Origin: Thermotogaceae bacterium
Lineage (GTDB): Bacteria > Thermotogota > Thermotogae > Thermotogales > Thermotogaceae
Reading direction: 5' to 3'
NCBI GenBank assembly: GCA_027077795.1
Contig: JALWTT010000006.1
Span: 124,001-188,000 of the forward strand
Length of the DNA: 64,000 nt
The position numbers and the translations under genes were made by a program. This document shows, one piece after another, positions 26,425 to 33,595 of the stretch. Under the pieces are notes generated by a model. It ran no database searches and was not told where the DNA came from. It was given only the letters and a program-made list of their open reading frames with translations. Within the stretch, counting starts at the first letter, position 1. Each line of letters starts with the position of its first letter.

Positions 26425-26453
26425 TTGACAGTCTAAGCCCAGCAGTTTAACAT
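26425..26453 (+). promoter_or_regulatory. Promoter of the liv operon
   Basis: TTGACA at 26425-26430 is a perfect -35. After 17 bases TAACAT (26448-26453) is the -10. The predicted start near 26460 leaves a leader of about 50 bases before livH. No terminator-like or riboswitch-like fold is evident in this leader. Confidence 0.7.
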
Positions 26454-26509
26454 TTGTGAAAAATTTTATGGTACTATTTTGGTGTTGTGCATCCGGGAGG
26501 TGAGATCGG

Positions 26510-27427
26510 ATGAATCAGGAGGTTTTTTTCCTCCAAAATTTTTTCAACGCGCTCATGTTGGGAGGTCTCTACGCCCTGATAGCAGTTGGTTACACCATGG
26601 TCTATGGAATTCTCAGGTTAATCAACTTCGCACACGGTGATATCATGATGATGGGGGTGTACTTTGCTTTCTACACAGCTGTTCTGTTCTCTTCCCCACC
26701 GCTTATCGCTGCAATAGTAGCCGTCGCTGGAGCAGCAGGGTTGGGATTTTTGATAGATAGAATAGCGTACAAACCCTTGAGAAACGCGCCTAGAATTTCC
26801 GCACTTATCACGGCTATAGGCATGTCATTTTTCCTGGAGAGTTTCGCCGTTGTCGTATTTGGAGCCGTTCAAAAACCCTTTGTTCAGATATTCAAGACCA
26901 AGGAGAGCAAAGTCATACTGAACAAAGTTCTCATGGTAGGAGGAGCTAGGATACCGCTTCTGACATTTTTGGTGATTCTGTTGACATTGGCTATATTTGC
27001 AGTTCTGTTCCTGATAGTTTACAAGTCCAAGATAGGTATGGCCATGAGGGCCATATCTATGGACATACCCACTACAGCTCTCATGGGAATAAACGTCGAT
27101 GGAGTGATTGGATTTACGTTCGCTCTCGGATCTGCCTTGGCAGCGGCCAGCGGTATCATGTGGGCTATGAGGTATCCGAACGTTTATCCGTACATGGGAT
27201 TCATGCCAGGGATGAAAGCTTTCATTGCAGCGGTTGTTGGTGGAATAGGATCCATACCGGGGGCTGTTGTAGGAGGTCTCCTTCTCGGTTTCATAGAGAT
27301 ATTCACGGTTTCCTATTTTCCAACTATGTCCGGGTACAGGGATGCTTTCTCCTTCATTATCCTCATTCTCATCTTGATGTTCAAACCATCTGGAATCCTG
27401 GGTAAAAAAGCCATAGAAAAGGTGTGA
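26510..27427 (+). CDS. livH: Branched-chain amino acid ABC transporter permease LivH
   Basis: First membrane subunit of a high-affinity branched-chain amino acid importer, 305 residues with about eight transmembrane helices. The N-terminal helix ends in ALIAVGYTMVYGILRLINFAHGD, the classic LivH signature, and the cytoplasmic loop has MRAISMDIPTTALMGINVD, the EAA-like coupling motif. The C-terminal AFIAAVVGGIGSIPGAVVGG block is also typical. The start ATG at 26510 follows GGGAGGTGA. The stop overlaps the livM start (GTGA). Confidence 0.95.
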   Translation: MNQEVFFLQNFFNALMLGGLYALIAVGYTMVYGILRLINFAHGDIMMMGVYFAFYTAVLFSSPPLIAAIVAVAGAAGLGFLIDRIAYKPLRNAPRISALITAIGMSFFLESFAVVVFGAVQKPFVQIFKTKESKVILNKVLMVGGARIPLLTFLVILLTLAIFAVLFLIVYKSKIGMAMRAISMDIPTTALMGINVDGVIGFTFALGSALAAASGIMWAMRYPNVYPYMGFMPGMKAFIAAVVGGIGSIPGAVVGGLLLGFIEIFTVSYFPTMSGYRDAFSFIILILILMFKPSGILGKKAIEKV

Positions 27428-28503
27428 TGAGCATGGTGGAGAAAAAGTTGAGCACGAAAACACAGGTTATTCTGACACTGCTGTTCATATTAGGCATGGC
27501 TCTCTTGCTCTGGTGGGCGGATAAAGGGTTTGACAGTTACAAGCAAAGGGTCTTAAGGCTCATAGGGATATACGCGATAATGGCTGTCAGTCTCAATCTG
27601 ATAAACGGGATAACCGGGATATTTTCACTGGGGCATGCTGGATTCATCTTGATAGGAGCGTATACCGCAGCTATATTGACACTCACCCCGTCTGAAAAGG
27701 CGATGTCTTATCTGTTTGGCATACAGCCTTGGATTAAGAACCTCCATGCGGACTTTTTCACAGCCACACTGGCCGGTGGTTTCATGGCGGCGCTCGCGGC
27801 CTTTCTGATAGGCTGGCCGGTTTTGAGGCTTACCGGTGACTACCTCGCGATAGCATCCCTCGGATTTGCTGAAATCGTTAGAATATGGGCGAACAACGCT
27901 TTGACAATCACAAATGGTCCACTGGGGCTCAAGGCCATTCCAGAGTACTCCAACATATGGTGGGTTTACGGATGGCTTTTGTTCACAGTTGTCTTCATAG
28001 CTAGCTTGGTTTATTCAAGCTACGGGAGAGCCCTGAAAGCAATCAGGGAAAGCAGAATAGCCGCTGAATCGATGGGGATAAACGTCTTCAAGCATCAACT
28101 CATGTCGTTCGTTGTGGGAGCCTTCTTCGCGGGTATTTCTGGGTCTCTCTATGCGCACTGGCTCACAACTGTAGACCCAAGGATCACCACCATGGGCCCT
28201 ATGCTGACTTTCTACGTTTTGATAATGATAGTTCTGGGAGGCCTTGGAAGCATCACTGGATCTCTAATAGGTGCGGCCATTTTTGCCATACTTTTTGAAT
28301 GGCTGAGGGATTTGGAGCAACCTTTTAATTTCTTTGGGATAACCGTTCCAGGCATACCCGGGATAAGGATTCTGGTGATTTCTGCCCTTTTTATAGCCGT
28401 TATGATATTCTGGCAAAGGGGTATCATGGGAAGAGAGGAACTCACTTGGAACAACCTCTACAAGTGGCTCTTTGCCAGAAGGAAAGAAGGTGAAAAGTCA
28501 TGA
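27424..28503 (+). CDS. livM: Branched-chain amino acid ABC transporter permease LivM
   Basis: Second membrane subunit of the importer, 359 residues and about nine helices. Signatures are NLINGITGIFSLGHAGF near residue 60, RLTGDYLAIASLGFAEI near 138, and the coupling loop ALKAIRESRIAAESMGIN near 200. GTG 27424, ATG 27427 and ATG 27433 are all possible starts in frame; AAAAGGTG just upstream suits the last two best, while GTG gives the tight overlap seen across this genome. A loop near residues 90-115 (SYLFGIQPWIKNLHADF) is an insertion compared with the textbook protein. livG overlaps by ATGA. Confidence 0.94.
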   Translation: MMSMVEKKLSTKTQVILTLLFILGMALLLWWADKGFDSYKQRVLRLIGIYAIMAVSLNLINGITGIFSLGHAGFILIGAYTAAILTLTPSEKAMSYLFGIQPWIKNLHADFFTATLAGGFMAALAAFLIGWPVLRLTGDYLAIASLGFAEIVRIWANNALTITNGPLGLKAIPEYSNIWWVYGWLLFTVVFIASLVYSSYGRALKAIRESRIAAESMGINVFKHQLMSFVVGAFFAGISGSLYAHWLTTVDPRITTMGPMLTFYVLIMIVLGGLGSITGSLIGAAIFAILFEWLRDLEQPFNFFGITVPGIPGIRILVISALFIAVMIFWQRGIMGREELTWNNLYKWLFARRKEGEKS

Positions 28504-29393
28504 GTGAGGGTAGAGTGAATCAGCTTGAAAAAGAGGCTGTAAAGTCCAAGGCAGAAGTCAACGAACCCGTACTCGTTCTAGATCACGTAACCATGCAATT
28601 CGGTGGGCTCATAGCGGTTAACGATTTTGACAACAAGGTTATAAAAGGAGAGCTTCTGGGTTTGATAGGACCGAACGGAGCTGGAAAGACGACGGTTTTC
28701 AACGTTGTAACCGGGATATACTACCCGACAAAGGGTAGAATAATATTCGACGATATAGACATCACTCCTTTCAAGCCCTATCAGATAACCCACCTGGGTA
28801 TAGCAAGAACCTTTCAGAACATAAGGCTTTTCTATGATTTGACTGTTCTTGAAAACGTTCTTGTTGCTCAACACCATGAACTTTCGAACCCAGACGCTGA
28901 CAGAATACTCATGAGAAATGGGAAATCTCCCAAGAATACACAGAAAATGTGGTTCTGGAGAGCTGTTACAAAATTGGGGTATACATCGAAGGAAAAAGAG
29001 ATGCTCGAAAGAGCGAAGAATCTCATAGAGAAGGTTGGATTGTCCCATGTCATGTACGAAAAAGCATCTGCTCTTCCATATGGCGAACAGAGAAAATTGG
29101 AGATAGCGAGAGCACTTGCCACGGAGCCAAAACTCCTCCTTCTGGATGAGCCAGCGGCTGGAATGAATCCCAAGGAGACAGAGGATCTCATGAGCTTCAT
29201 AAGGAGGGTGAGGGATGAGTTCAACGTGACGGTTTTCCTTATAGAGCACGACATGAAAGTGGTCATGGGAGTTTGTGAGAGAATAATCGTCATGGATTAC
29301 GGTAAAATAATAGCTGAGGGTACTCCTGAGGAAATCCAGAACAATCCGAGGGTCATCGAGGCTTACCTCGGAAAGGAGTGGGAGAATGTCTGA
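28500..29393 (+). CDS. livG: Branched-chain amino acid ABC transporter ATPase LivG
   Basis: Cytoplasmic ATPase of the importer, 297 residues. Walker A is GPNGAGKTT, the LivG-specific loop is GIARTFQNIRLF, and Walker B is LLLLDEPAAGMNP with switch histidine in LIEHDMK. The ABC signature is read as LPYGEQRKLEIARAL, a usual LivG variant. The first 25 residues (MSEGRVNQLEKEAVK and onward) are an extra charged extension before the conserved start. It overlaps livM by ATGA and livF by 8 bases. Confidence 0.95.
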   Translation: MSEGRVNQLEKEAVKSKAEVNEPVLVLDHVTMQFGGLIAVNDFDNKVIKGELLGLIGPNGAGKTTVFNVVTGIYYPTKGRIIFDDIDITPFKPYQITHLGIARTFQNIRLFYDLTVLENVLVAQHHELSNPDADRILMRNGKSPKNTQKMWFWRAVTKLGYTSKEKEMLERAKNLIEKVGLSHVMYEKASALPYGEQRKLEIARALATEPKLLLLDEPAAGMNPKETEDLMSFIRRVRDEFNVTVFLIEHDMKVVMGVCERIIVMDYGKIIAEGTPEEIQNNPRVIEAYLGKEWENV

Positions 29394-30108
29394 GGAACTA
29401 GTTCTTAAAATAGAAGGTCTCCATGTTTACTACGGAGCCATACACGCCATAAAAGGTATAGATGTCAAGGTTCCAAAAGGAAAGATAATAACGCTTATAG
29501 GGGCGAACGGAGCGGGTAAGACCACGACTCTTTCCACAATAGCTGGATTAGTCAAAGCCAAAAGTGGGAAGGTGATATTCAAGGGAAGAGACATAACCAA
29601 CAGGCCAGCACATTTGGTGAACAAAATGGGAATAGCCCTTGTACCTGAAGGTAGAAGGATCTTTCCGGGACTCACGGTCTACGAGAACTTGATGATGGGA
29701 GCATACAACAGAAAGGACAGGGAAGAAGTGGAAAAAGACCTGGAATGGATATTTGAGCTTTTTCCAAGGCTTAAGGAGAGGCTGAAGCAGCTCGGTGGAA
29801 CGCTGTCTGGTGGTGAACAGCAAATGCTGGCTATCAGTAGGGCTTTGATGAGTAGACCTCGTCTTCTGATGATGGATGAGCCTTCCTTGGGACTCGCTCC
29901 TATATTGGTTGAGGAAGTTTTCGATGTCATAAAGAAGATAAATCAAGAAGGAACTACGATACTCTTGGTTGAGCAGAACGCTCTAGGTGCTCTGAAGATT
30001 TCCCACTATGGTTACGTTCTTGAAACTGGTAGTATTGTCCTTGAAGGTCCATCGAAGGAGCTTCTTAAGAACGACATGGTCAGGAAAGCGTACCTCGGTG
30101 TCGCATGA
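29386..30108 (+). CDS. livF: Branched-chain amino acid ABC transporter ATPase LivF
   Basis: Second cytoplasmic ATPase of the importer, 240 residues, the standard size. Walker A is GANGAGKTT, the signature is LSGGEQQMLAISRAL, and Walker B is RLLMMDEPSLGL followed by LLVEQNA, where LivF normally has Q in place of D after E. The segment ALVPEGRRIFPGLTV is a LivF hallmark. The ATG at 29386 lies in the end of livG, with AAAGGAGTGGGAG before it. The stop is 12 bases from the CBS-ACT gene. Confidence 0.96.
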   Translation: MSEELVLKIEGLHVYYGAIHAIKGIDVKVPKGKIITLIGANGAGKTTTLSTIAGLVKAKSGKVIFKGRDITNRPAHLVNKMGIALVPEGRRIFPGLTVYENLMMGAYNRKDREEVEKDLEWIFELFPRLKERLKQLGGTLSGGEQQMLAISRALMSRPRLLMMDEPSLGLAPILVEEVFDVIKKINQEGTTILLVEQNALGALKISHYGYVLETGSIVLEGPSKELLKNDMVRKAYLGVA

Positions 30109-30120
30109 GGAGGTGGTTTT

Positions 30121-30759
30121 ATGCTAGTTTCCGATGCCATGACAACTATAGTCGTGAGCACCACACCGGATACATCAGTCAACGAAGCCATGAGAATATT
30201 GAGGGAAAACAGGATAAGGAGGCTTCCGATTACCGATGGACATGGAAACATAGTGGGGATAGTCACGGAGAAAGACCTGAAATCCGCTATGCCTTCCTCT
30301 GCTGCAACCCTTGATATATGGGAGCTCCATGCCGCACTTGAGAAGGTCAAAGTGGAGGAGATAATGATTCGGGATGTAATAACGGTCAAGGATGATGTCC
30401 CCATAGAAAATGCGGCCAGGATAATGGCGGAGAAGAAGATAGGAGCGTTGCCGGTTTTAAACGAGGAAGGACATCTCGTTGGTATAATAACGGAGTCCGA
30501 CATATTCAGAACGTTTGTGAGGATGCTCGGGGCTAATAGGGAAGGGATCAGGTATACCTTTCTCTCATCTGATAAGCCGGGTGTGATATCAGAGCTGGCT
30601 CAGAAAATAAAGAGTGCTGAAGGAAACATAATAGCCATATCAACGCTTCCTCAAGGCGAGAACTATCTGATCGTCATAAAAGTAGCAGGTTTGGACCATG
30701 AAAGATTTCTTGAGTCCCTGAGGGACTGCTCCGCGAAATTGCTTTACTTCCACAGGTAA
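30121..30759 (+). CDS. CBS-pair and ACT-like domain protein within the liv operon
   Basis: A 212-residue cytoplasmic protein with two CBS domains (about residues 1-60 and 75-135; motifs RRLPITDGHGNIVGIVTEKDL and GALPVLNEEGHLVGIITESDI) followed by an ACT-like domain (about 140-212, DKPGVISELAQKIKSAEGNIIAI). This AcuB-like architecture binds adenine nucleotides through CBS and often amino acids through ACT. There is no catalytic domain. The ATG has GGAGGTGG upstream and the gene sits between livF and the binding-protein gene, so a role in sensing energy charge or branched-chain amino acids for this transporter is a reasonable inference. Confidence 0.9.
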   Translation: MLVSDAMTTIVVSTTPDTSVNEAMRILRENRIRRLPITDGHGNIVGIVTEKDLKSAMPSSAATLDIWELHAALEKVKVEEIMIRDVITVKDDVPIENAARIMAEKKIGALPVLNEEGHLVGIITESDIFRTFVRMLGANREGIRYTFLSSDKPGVISELAQKIKSAEGNIIAISTLPQGENYLIVIKVAGLDHERFLESLRDCSAKLLYFHR

Positions 30760-30771
30760 ATGCTGTAGAAT
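30743..30771 (+). promoter_or_regulatory. Candidate internal promoter for the binding-protein gene
   Basis: TTTACT (30743-30748), 17 bases, TAGAAT (30766-30771). It overlaps the end of the CBS-ACT gene and would start transcription near 30778, letting the binding protein be made in excess over the membrane subunits. Confidence 0.5.
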
Positions 30772-30818
30772 ACCAAACAAAGATTTTTTAAATCTCTTGA
30801 AAGGGGAGGTGGGTATTC

Positions 30819-31964
30819 ATGAAGAAGTTTCTGGTTTTACTGAGCGTCACTTTAGTCGTGTTAGCTGTAGCTACTACAATAAAGATAGGAGTCGTTCTGC
30901 CAATGACAGGAGGTATTTCGGCGTTTGGTAAGATGACGTGGGAAGGGATTGAGATAGCTCATAAAATGATGCCAACGGTTGCGGGAAACGATATAAAACT
31001 CGTGTTGCTGGATAACAGGTCTGACAAAACCGAAGCGGCCAATGCAGTTGCTAGAGCCATAGATAAGGAAAAGGTTGCAGCGGTGCTTGGAGAGGTGGCT
31101 TCCTCCCACTCGCTCGCTGGTGGAGCAGTTGCAGAGGAAAAGCACACTCCTATGCTTTCTTCGGCGTCCACAAACCCCCTTGTTACCCAAGGCAAGAAGT
31201 ACGTGAGCAGGGTTTGCTTCATAGACCCATTCCAGGGTGGAGCTGCTGCTGTTTTCGCATACAAGAAGCTTGGTGCTAAAACGGCTGTCGTCTTCACGGA
31301 TATCCAGCAAGATTACTCCGTTGGTTTAACGAACTACTTCATGAAAGCTTTCAGAAAGCTCGGCGGAAGAGCTCAACCGGTTTTCTATAACACTGGAGAT
31401 CAGGATTTCACGGCTCAGATATCCACGGCACTCGCTTTCAAGCCGGATATCATAGTGATCACAGGATACTACCCGGAGGCCGCTCTTATATCCAGACAAG
31501 CCAGACAACTTGGATACAAAGGGTACATAATGGGTGGAGATGGGCTTGAGGCCCCTGAGCTCATCTCTATAGGTGGAAAGGCCGTTGAGGGTGTGTACCT
31601 CACCACGCATTTCCATGCGAAAGCGGCAGCCACTCCGATGACCAAGAAGTTCGTCGAGATGTACGAAAAGAAGTACAACAAGGAGCCTTCTGCTCTTGCT
31701 GCTCTTGGATTTGATGATTATCTGATAATGGTGAATGCGATGGAGAGGGTACTGAAGGCCAATCCAGATCTCGTCAATGATTTGCAAGCATTCAGAGATG
31801 CCGTGGCTAAAGAGATAAGGAACACGAAGGATTTCGAGGGTGCTACCGGTAAGATAACCATCGACAAGAATGGGAACGCCATCAAATCGGTCATAGTCGA
31901 TGTTGTTAAGAACGGGAAATTCGACTTCGCTGGAATAGTCAATCCAGACGAGATACCAATGTGA
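30819..31964 (+). CDS. livK: Branched-chain amino acid ABC transporter substrate-binding protein
   Basis: Periplasmic binding protein of the Leu/Ile/Val family, 381 residues. A signal peptide (about residues 1-20, MKKFLVLLSVTLVVLAVAT) has no lipobox cysteine. The mature start TIKIGVVLPMTGGISAFGK is typical. Later blocks AVAEEKHTPMLSSASTNPLVT and FFDPFQGGAA-like text, DYSVGLTNYFMKAF and AALGFDDYLIMVNAMERV fit the peripla_BP_6 fold. The ATG at 30819 follows GGGGAGGTGGG. Coming last in the operon and with its own promoter, it should be highly expressed. The exact ligand (Leu, Ile, Val or another amino acid) cannot be read from sequence. Confidence 0.93.
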   Translation: MKKFLVLLSVTLVVLAVATTIKIGVVLPMTGGISAFGKMTWEGIEIAHKMMPTVAGNDIKLVLLDNRSDKTEAANAVARAIDKEKVAAVLGEVASSHSLAGGAVAEEKHTPMLSSASTNPLVTQGKKYVSRVCFIDPFQGGAAAVFAYKKLGAKTAVVFTDIQQDYSVGLTNYFMKAFRKLGGRAQPVFYNTGDQDFTAQISTALAFKPDIIVITGYYPEAALISRQARQLGYKGYIMGGDGLEAPELISIGGKAVEGVYLTTHFHAKAAATPMTKKFVEMYEKKYNKEPSALAALGFDDYLIMVNAMERVLKANPDLVNDLQAFRDAVAKEIRNTKDFEGATGKITIDKNGNAIKSVIVDVVKNGKFDFAGIVNPDEIPM

Positions 31965-31985
31965 GGAAAAAACGATTAGATATTT

Positions 31986-32013
31986 GAGGGGCCGAGACGG
32001 CCCCTCTTATTTT
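31986..32013 (+). terminator. Rho-independent terminator of the liv operon
   Basis: GAGGGGCCG (31986-31994) pairs with CGGCCCCTC (31998-32006) around an AGA loop, followed by TTATTTT. It lies 21 bases after the binding-protein stop. Confidence 0.9.
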
Positions 32014-32046
32014 GCATAAAGGCTCCACGGTTTTCTTCCTCTTCTT

Positions 32047-32076
32047 TTGGTGAAAGAGGGTGTTATCCAGTATAAT
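32047..32076 (+). promoter_or_regulatory. Promoter of the nucleoside-type ABC operon
   Basis: A perfect TATAAT (32071-32076) with a weak -35 TTGGTG (32047-32052) 18 bases upstream. The predicted start is near 32082, about 29 bases before the TTG start at 32111. Confidence 0.65.
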
Positions 32077-32110
32077 CACTCCAACAAAAAGGTTGCAAGG
32101 AGGTGAGCCC

Positions 32111-33595
32111 TTGAGTTCGACTCTCCTTGAAGTCAGGGGCATAGTAAAGAGGTTCCCAGGAGTTCTGGCTCTTGATGGTGTGAATTTTGATTTGAGAGAA
32201 GGTGAAGTTCACACCCTCTTGGGTGAGAATGGCGCCGGAAAGACCACCTTGATGAACATCATCTTTGGTCTTTACAGGGCAGATGAGGGAGAAATCCTCT
32301 TCAAGGGAAAGAGAGTGCACATCAGGTCCCCCTATCATGCTCTTCAGCTTGGTATAGGTATGGTTCAGCAGCATTTCACTTTGGTTCCTTCTTTCACTGT
32401 AGCGGAGAACATTGCTTTGGGTACAAGGGATACACCTAGTAGAGTCGCGGCGAAGATCAGGGGAATATCTGAAGAATACGGTCTGGAGGTCGATCCGCAT
32501 GCGAAGGTATGGCAACTTTCTGTTGGAGAGAGACAAAGAGTTGAGATAATAAAGCTTCTTTACGCTGGGGCAAGGGTGGTTATACTCGACGAACCGACGG
32601 CAGTCTTAACTCCTCAGGAAACAGAAGCGCTTTTCAAAGCTGTGAGGAAGATGACGTCCCGTGGAACTGGCGTTATATTCATTTCACACAAACTGAACGA
32701 GGTTATGGAGATCTCCAGCAGGGTCACCGTCTTGAGAAAAGGAAAGGTCATTGGAACCTTAGAGAGAGGAGAGTTTGATCAGAACAAATTGGCTCGGATG
32801 ATGGTTGGAAGAGAAGTTGTTATGGAGATAGAAAGGGAAAAAGCAAGGCCAGGAGAGCTCGTTATAAAGGTCGAAGATGTCCACGCGAGAAGTGATAAGG
32901 GTCATATTGCACTCAACGGAATCTCGCTTGAGATCAGAGCAGGTGAGATACTCGGTATAGCTGGCGTTGCCGGTAACGGGCAGAGGGAATTGGCAGAGGT
33001 TATAACGGGTTTGAGAAGAGTCGAAAGCGGAAAAATCGAGTTTCTCGGAAAGGATCTAACGAATACAAGTGTCATAGATAGGATTCTAGCCGGGATAGCG
33101 TACATTCCGCAGGACAGAAAGGGGATTGCTCTGAGCCCAAACCTTTCAGTTGCAGAGAATCTGTTTTTGAGAAGGAAAGAAAAGAAGGTGTGGTTCAACA
33201 AGAGGGAGATTTTTGGGCATGCTAGGAGGTACATCGAGGAGTACAAGATAAAAACTCCATCTCCTGCAACTGCTGTGAAATACCTATCCGGTGGTAATAT
33301 GCAGAAAGTTGTCATAGCCAGGGAATTTTCATTGGATCCGAGGCTTATAATAGCCGTCCATCCCACAAGGGGATTGGATGTCGCATCCATGGAATTCGTT
33401 TACCGAAGTTTGATAAAAGCCAGAGATAAGGGGGTTGCGATCTTGCTTCTGGCCGGAGAGCTTTATGAGATATTCAACCTCTCCGACAGGGTCGGGGTTA
33501 TATACGAAGGTAAAATCGTTGGGTATACGACGCCAGATCCAACACCGGAGAACATAGAGAAGATAGGTCTGATGATGGCAGGTGTTGCTGTATGA
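32111..33595 (+). CDS. Nucleoside/simple-sugar-type ABC transporter ATPase (YufO/NupO-like)
   Basis: Double ABC ATPase of the RbsA/YufO class, 494 residues. The first domain has GENGAGKTT, Walker B VVILDEPTAVLTP and switch SHKLNE; its signature is the variant LSVGERQRVEI. The second domain has the degenerate Walker A GVAGNGQRELAE, the YIPQDRKGIAL block and LSGGNMQKVVIARE, with HPTRGLD where Walker B is expected, all usual for this class. The frame opens at 32060, but the promoter -10 lies at 32071, so the start is TTG 32111, with AAGGAGGTGAG before it. With the two permeases it should import nucleosides; the tdk gene next to it agrees. Confidence 0.92.
   Translation: MSSTLLEVRGIVKRFPGVLALDGVNFDLREGEVHTLLGENGAGKTTLMNIIFGLYRADEGEILFKGKRVHIRSPYHALQLGIGMVQQHFTLVPSFTVAENIALGTRDTPSRVAAKIRGISEEYGLEVDPHAKVWQLSVGERQRVEIIKLLYAGARVVILDEPTAVLTPQETEALFKAVRKMTSRGTGVIFISHKLNEVMEISSRVTVLRKGKVIGTLERGEFDQNKLARMMVGREVVMEIEREKARPGELVIKVEDVHARSDKGHIALNGISLEIRAGEILGIAGVAGNGQRELAEVITGLRRVESGKIEFLGKDLTNTSVIDRILAGIAYIPQDRKGIALSPNLSVAENLFLRRKEKKVWFNKREIFGHARRYIEEYKIKTPSPATAVKYLSGGNMQKVVIAREFSLDPRLIIAVHPTRGLDVASMEFVYRSLIKARDKGVAILLLAGELYEIFNLSDRVGVIYEGKIVGYTTPDPTPENIEKIGLMMAGVAV

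Noticed and set aside
30779-30800. AT-rich hairpin (AGATTT/AAATCT) before the binding-protein gene
   Set aside because: Only six A/T-rich pairs; too weak for a terminator or a regulatory fold.
32060-32110. Longer N-terminus for the nucleoside ABC ATPase
   Set aside because: The promoter -10 (32071-32076) lies inside it and the SD points to TTG 32111.
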